This document shows, one piece after another, positions 32,297-34,438 of a stretch of 34,438 nucleotides of DNA. Below the pieces are notes generated by a model. That model worked only from the letters and a program-made list of their open reading frames with translations. It was not told the DNA's origin and did no database searches. Within the stretch, counting starts at the first letter, position 1, and every line of letters starts with the position of its first letter. The DNA comes from Lachnospiraceae bacterium (GTDB taxonomy: Bacteria > Bacillota > Clostridia > Lachnospirales > Lachnospiraceae), in assembly GCA_015056885.1 (NCBI GenBank), contig SVFL01000032.1, positions 1 through 34,438 of the forward strand. Direction: 5' to 3'. Position numbers and translations under genes: made by a program.

Positions 32297-32742
32297 TGCA
32301 AATGAGTATGTTGGAGTTAATCAAGACAAACTTTGATTTAAAGGGGCAGGATATTCGGACTTTTTCACCACTGACACTGGCCTACATAGGGGATGGTGTC
32401 TATGAGCTGGTGGTTCGCACTATGGTGACGGAGTGGGGGAATCGGCCGGTGAATGAGTTGAATAAACTCAGTACAACCTATGTAAAGGCCGAGACCCAGG
32501 CAGAGATGATTATTGCTCTGAAGGAGGAACTTACCGAAGAGGAGGCTGAGGTGTTTAAGCGGGGACGTAATGCCAAGCCATACACCAAGGCCAAGAACGC
32601 TACCAGGGCAGATTATCACAAGGCTACCGGCTTTGAGGCCCTGATGGGGTATCTTTATCTGACAGAGCAGACAGAGCGGATGCTTTATCTGATTAAGAGA
32701 GGCATGGAGCTTACCGGAAAGGATATGAAGGCACATGAGTGA
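32296..32742 (+). CDS. mrnC: Mini-ribonuclease III
   Basis: Mini-III trims the ends of 23S rRNA precursors. The 148-aa product is a lone RNase III catalytic domain without the double-stranded-RNA-binding domain. It has LAYIGDGVYELVVR near residues 29-42, with an acidic catalytic residue, and a second acidic helix GFEALMGYLYL. The ATG overlaps the cysS TAA, suggesting translational coupling, as no strong binding site is seen. Its position between cysS and rlmB matches the B. subtilis order. Confidence 0.94.
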   Translation: MQMSMLELIKTNFDLKGQDIRTFSPLTLAYIGDGVYELVVRTMVTEWGNRPVNELNKLSTTYVKAETQAEMIIALKEELTEEEAEVFKRGRNAKPYTKAKNATRADYHKATGFEALMGYLYLTEQTERMLYLIKRGMELTGKDMKAHE

Positions 32743-33490
32743 TAAAAAAATGAATACAAAAGAATTTATAATTGAAGGAAGAAATGCGGTTATTGAGGCA
32801 TTTCGCTCCGGTAAAACCATAGACAGACTCTTTATTTTGGATGGTTGTCAGGATGGCCCCATCATGACCATCAAGCGAGAGGCCTCCAAACACAATACAT
32901 TGGTAAAATATGTGGCAAAGGAACGCTTGGATCAGATGTCTGAGACAGGTAAGCATCAGGGCGTTATTGCTCAGGCGGCAGCCTATGAATATGCAGAGGT
33001 GGAGGATATCCTGCAGGCTGCAAAAGATAAAAATGAACCACCTTTCATTTTTCTTTTGGATAATATTGAGGATCCCCATAACCTGGGTGCCATCATTCGT
33101 ACCGCCAATCTGGCAGGCGCTCATGGTGTGATTATTCCCAAGAACAGAGCAGTTGGACTGACTGCTACGGTTGCCCGTACCAGTGCGGGAGCCTTGAATT
33201 ATACTCCGGTGGCTAAGGTGACTAATCTTGCCAAGACCATTGAGGATTTAAAGAAGGAAGGTTTATGGTTTGTCTGTGCAGATATGGGAGGCACTACCAT
33301 GTATCAGCTGGATTTAAAGGGCCCTATTGGTTTGGTTATCGGCAATGAAGGCGAGGGTGTGGGGCGTCTTGTGAAGGAAAAGTGTGATATGATTGCTTCT
33401 ATTCCCATGAAAGGTGATATTGATTCACTGAATGCGTCAGTTGCAGCAGGCGTATTGGCATATGAAATTGTGCGCCAAAGATTGCAGTAA
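32735..33490 (+). CDS. rlmB: 23S rRNA 2'-O-methyltransferase of the TrmH/RlmB family
   Basis: The 251-aa product is a SpoU-class knotted methyltransferase that uses S-adenosylmethionine. It has an N-terminal substrate-binding domain at about 1-85 (FIIEGRNAVIEAF), then motif 1 DNIEDPHNLGAIIRTA, motif 2 IGLVIGNEGEGV and motif 3 IPMKGDIDSLNASVAAG. The gene overlaps mrnC by 8 nt, as is common for this pair; AAGG lies just upstream of the ATG. A second ATG five codons later is possible. The modified nucleotide in this lineage is presumed from the family (G2251-type), not proven. Confidence 0.93.
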   Translation: MSDKKMNTKEFIIEGRNAVIEAFRSGKTIDRLFILDGCQDGPIMTIKREASKHNTLVKYVAKERLDQMSETGKHQGVIAQAAAYEYAEVEDILQAAKDKNEPPFIFLLDNIEDPHNLGAIIRTANLAGAHGVIIPKNRAVGLTATVARTSAGALNYTPVAKVTNLAKTIEDLKKEGLWFVCADMGGTTMYQLDLKGPIGLVIGNEGEGVGRLVKEKCDMIASIPMKGDIDSLNASVAAGVLAYEIVRQRLQ

Positions 33491-33544
33491 TCAAATGTGA
33501 AAACATAAGCAGGCGAAATCCGGCGGTAACCATGAAGGAGTAAA

Positions 33545-34165
33545 ATGACGAGAAATAATGAGTTTTACGGACAATTTTCGGATGAGGAGCTGATTCATCA
33601 TTTGCGGGATGGAGATGCTTCTGTTATGGATTATATCTGCGAAAAGTACAAGCCTCTTGTGCGCAGTAAGGCTAAGTCCATGTTTATCTTAGGCGGTGAC
33701 AATGAAGACCTGATTCAGGAGGGGATGCTGGGACTGTTTAAAGCAGTGAGAGATTATGACAGCGGAAGAGATGCCAGTTTCTTTACATTTGCGGATTTGT
33801 GCATCAGTCGTCAGATGTATACGGCGGTGCAGGCTTCCCAGCGAAAGAAGCATATTCCCTTAAACACGTACATATCCCTGTATGGTGAAAACAGTGACCA
33901 AAACGATGGAGAAAACAGAGATTTGGCAGAAATCCTGGCCGGTAAGGTGCAACAGGACCCGGAAGCACTCTTTATTGACAAGGAAAGAGTGGATTATCTG
34001 GAACGTTCCATTGAGAAGGAGCTTAGTGCTTTTGAGAAAGAGGTGCTTGATTTGCATCTGACAGGAATGAGCTATTCCCAGATAGCCAAGGTGTTGGGAC
34101 GTGAAGAAAAGGCTACTGACAATGCACTTCAGAGATTGAAGAGCAAAATTAAGAAAATGTTGTAA
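33545..34165 (+). CDS. sigH: RNA polymerase sigma-H factor
   Basis: The 206-aa sigma-70-family factor has region 2 with DLIQEGMLGLFKAVRDYD (about 57-75) and YTAVQASQRKKHIP after it. Region 4 has MSYSQIAKVLGREEKATDNALQRLK near the C-terminus. Length and order after rlmB match Spo0H/SigH of Firmicutes, which directs early sporulation or stationary-phase genes. AAGGAG lies 4 nt before the ATG. It follows rlmB by 54 nt with no terminator, so it can be read from the cysE promoter and perhaps from another. The sporulation capacity of this organism is not shown by the window. Confidence 0.94.
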   Translation: MTRNNEFYGQFSDEELIHHLRDGDASVMDYICEKYKPLVRSKAKSMFILGGDNEDLIQEGMLGLFKAVRDYDSGRDASFFTFADLCISRQMYTAVQASQRKKHIPLNTYISLYGENSDQNDGENRDLAEILAGKVQQDPEALFIDKERVDYLERSIEKELSAFEKEVLDLHLTGMSYSQIAKVLGREEKATDNALQRLKSKIKKML

Positions 34166-34216
34166 ATGATGTAGGCGTTTGCGTGGGCACTGAGTCATGT
34201 GTACCTGAACTGTATG

Positions 34217-34247
34217 GTCTGACATGAGCTTGCTCACAGGCATTTTT
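34217..34247 (+). terminator. Terminator after sigH
   Basis: GTCTG and TGAGC pair with GCTCA and CAGGC around a TT apex, with ACA bulged, followed by TTTTT. It probably ends the cysE-sigH transcript. Confidence 0.7.
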
Positions 34248-34318
34248 AAGGTGAAACATTTAAGCGCAATACCCCAAAGAGCGTTTTTTCGCATGATAAA
34301 AGTAGGTTTACTATAAAG

Positions 34319-34438
34319 TGTACCCCATGTCAAGGACACTTTTTATAAAATTTTATACCCATTCTATCCGTTTGTTGATAATGGATTTATTCCTGTTGTG
34401 GTGTAACTGTAAAATTCGTTTGGAGTCAGCTTTTCCAG
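34319..34438 (-). mobile_element. IS3-family insertion sequence, terminal part
   Basis: The sequence from TGTACCCCATGTC at 34319 onward looks like an IS3-type terminus (5'-TG...). It contains AAAGTGT/ACACTTT pairing and the 3' end of a transposase gene just inside. The element continues beyond the window, so its other end and length cannot be seen. Confidence 0.6.
34364..34438 (-). CDS. IS3-family transposase, C-terminal fragment
   Basis: On the minus strand the frame is open from the window edge to a TAG at 34366-34364 and gives 24 residues: LEKLTPNEFYSYTTTGINP followed by LSTNG. This matches the usual end of IS3-type OrfB integrases, where a K-x-L-[TS]-P-x-[EQ]-[FY] segment precedes a short tail. 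Only the end is visible, so completeness cannot be judged. It converges on sigH. Confidence 0.65.
   Translation of the reverse strand: MEKLTPNEFYSYTTTGINPLSTNG

Noticed and set aside
34193..34204. A 12-bp identity (AGTCATGTGTAC) with positions 43-54
   Set aside because: The match does not extend on either side, so it may be chance. It is not counted as evidence for flanking repeats.

Overview
The window looks like chromosome from an anaerobic, low-GC Clostridia bacterium, most likely a Lachnospiraceae member. This is inferred from strong AGGAGG-type ribosome binding sites, TTGACA/TATAAT-type promoters, a cysteine T-box ahead of cysE-cysS, the Firmicute order cysS-mrnC-rlmB-sigH, and protein families typical of gut clostridia. 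No organism name can be assigned from sequence alone.

Layout. (1) 1-580: intergenic DNA with a three-hairpin element (135-306), then a tRNA-Trp gene with promoter and terminator. (2) 581-4934: a small unknown gene, an oxalate/formate-antiporter-type MFS transporter, and a convergent gene for a large protein with an N-terminal cyclic-nucleotide-binding domain. (3) 5065-11331: an unknown gene, a TetR regulator, the single-chain purine enzyme PurL, and a degenerate EAL plus HDOD signalling protein. (4) 11473-14665: Mn-type superoxide dismutase, queH and argS. (5) 14666-15028: a strongly structured spacer with two large palindromes and four exact-period 30-bp repeats, ahead of a DUF3298-type lipoprotein. 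(6) 16589-18883: a tRNA-Val/tRNA-Met operon and a membrane diguanylate cyclase. (7) 18949-23351: a secreted CAP-domain protein, a divergent tryptophanase/tyrosine phenol-lyase family enzyme with a divergent LysR gene, a cupin, and an exported C39-like protein. (8) 23352-25465: a second three-hairpin element and a DEAD-box RNA helicase. (9) 25525-29732: a likely operon of a GT-C-like membrane protein, ispF, an SGNH hydrolase and an SseB-like protein. (10) 29758-34165: a cysteine T-box leader and cysE-cysS-mrnC-rlmB-sigH. (11) 34319-34438: the end of an IS3-family element running off the right edge.

Most genes are housekeeping: purine synthesis, aminoacyl-tRNA synthesis, RNA maturation, isoprenoid precursors and cysteine synthesis. 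The cysteine block is coherent. The T-box has a UGC specifier and a UGGA bulge matching tRNA-Cys, so cysteine supply, Cys-tRNA charging, rRNA processing and methylation, and the stationary-phase sigma factor sit in one transcription unit.

The most unusual signal is non-coding. Two elements 23 kb apart (135-306 and 23454-23624; 172 and 171 nt) each carry three 38/39-nt hairpins at nearly identical spacing. Within an element all three stems share one sequence; between elements that sequence differs, with pairing kept. I do not recognise this family. A second theme is a set of intergenic hairpins with the same GC-TT-GC apex. Several start codons are moved downstream of the longest open frame because the ribosome binding site lies inside it.
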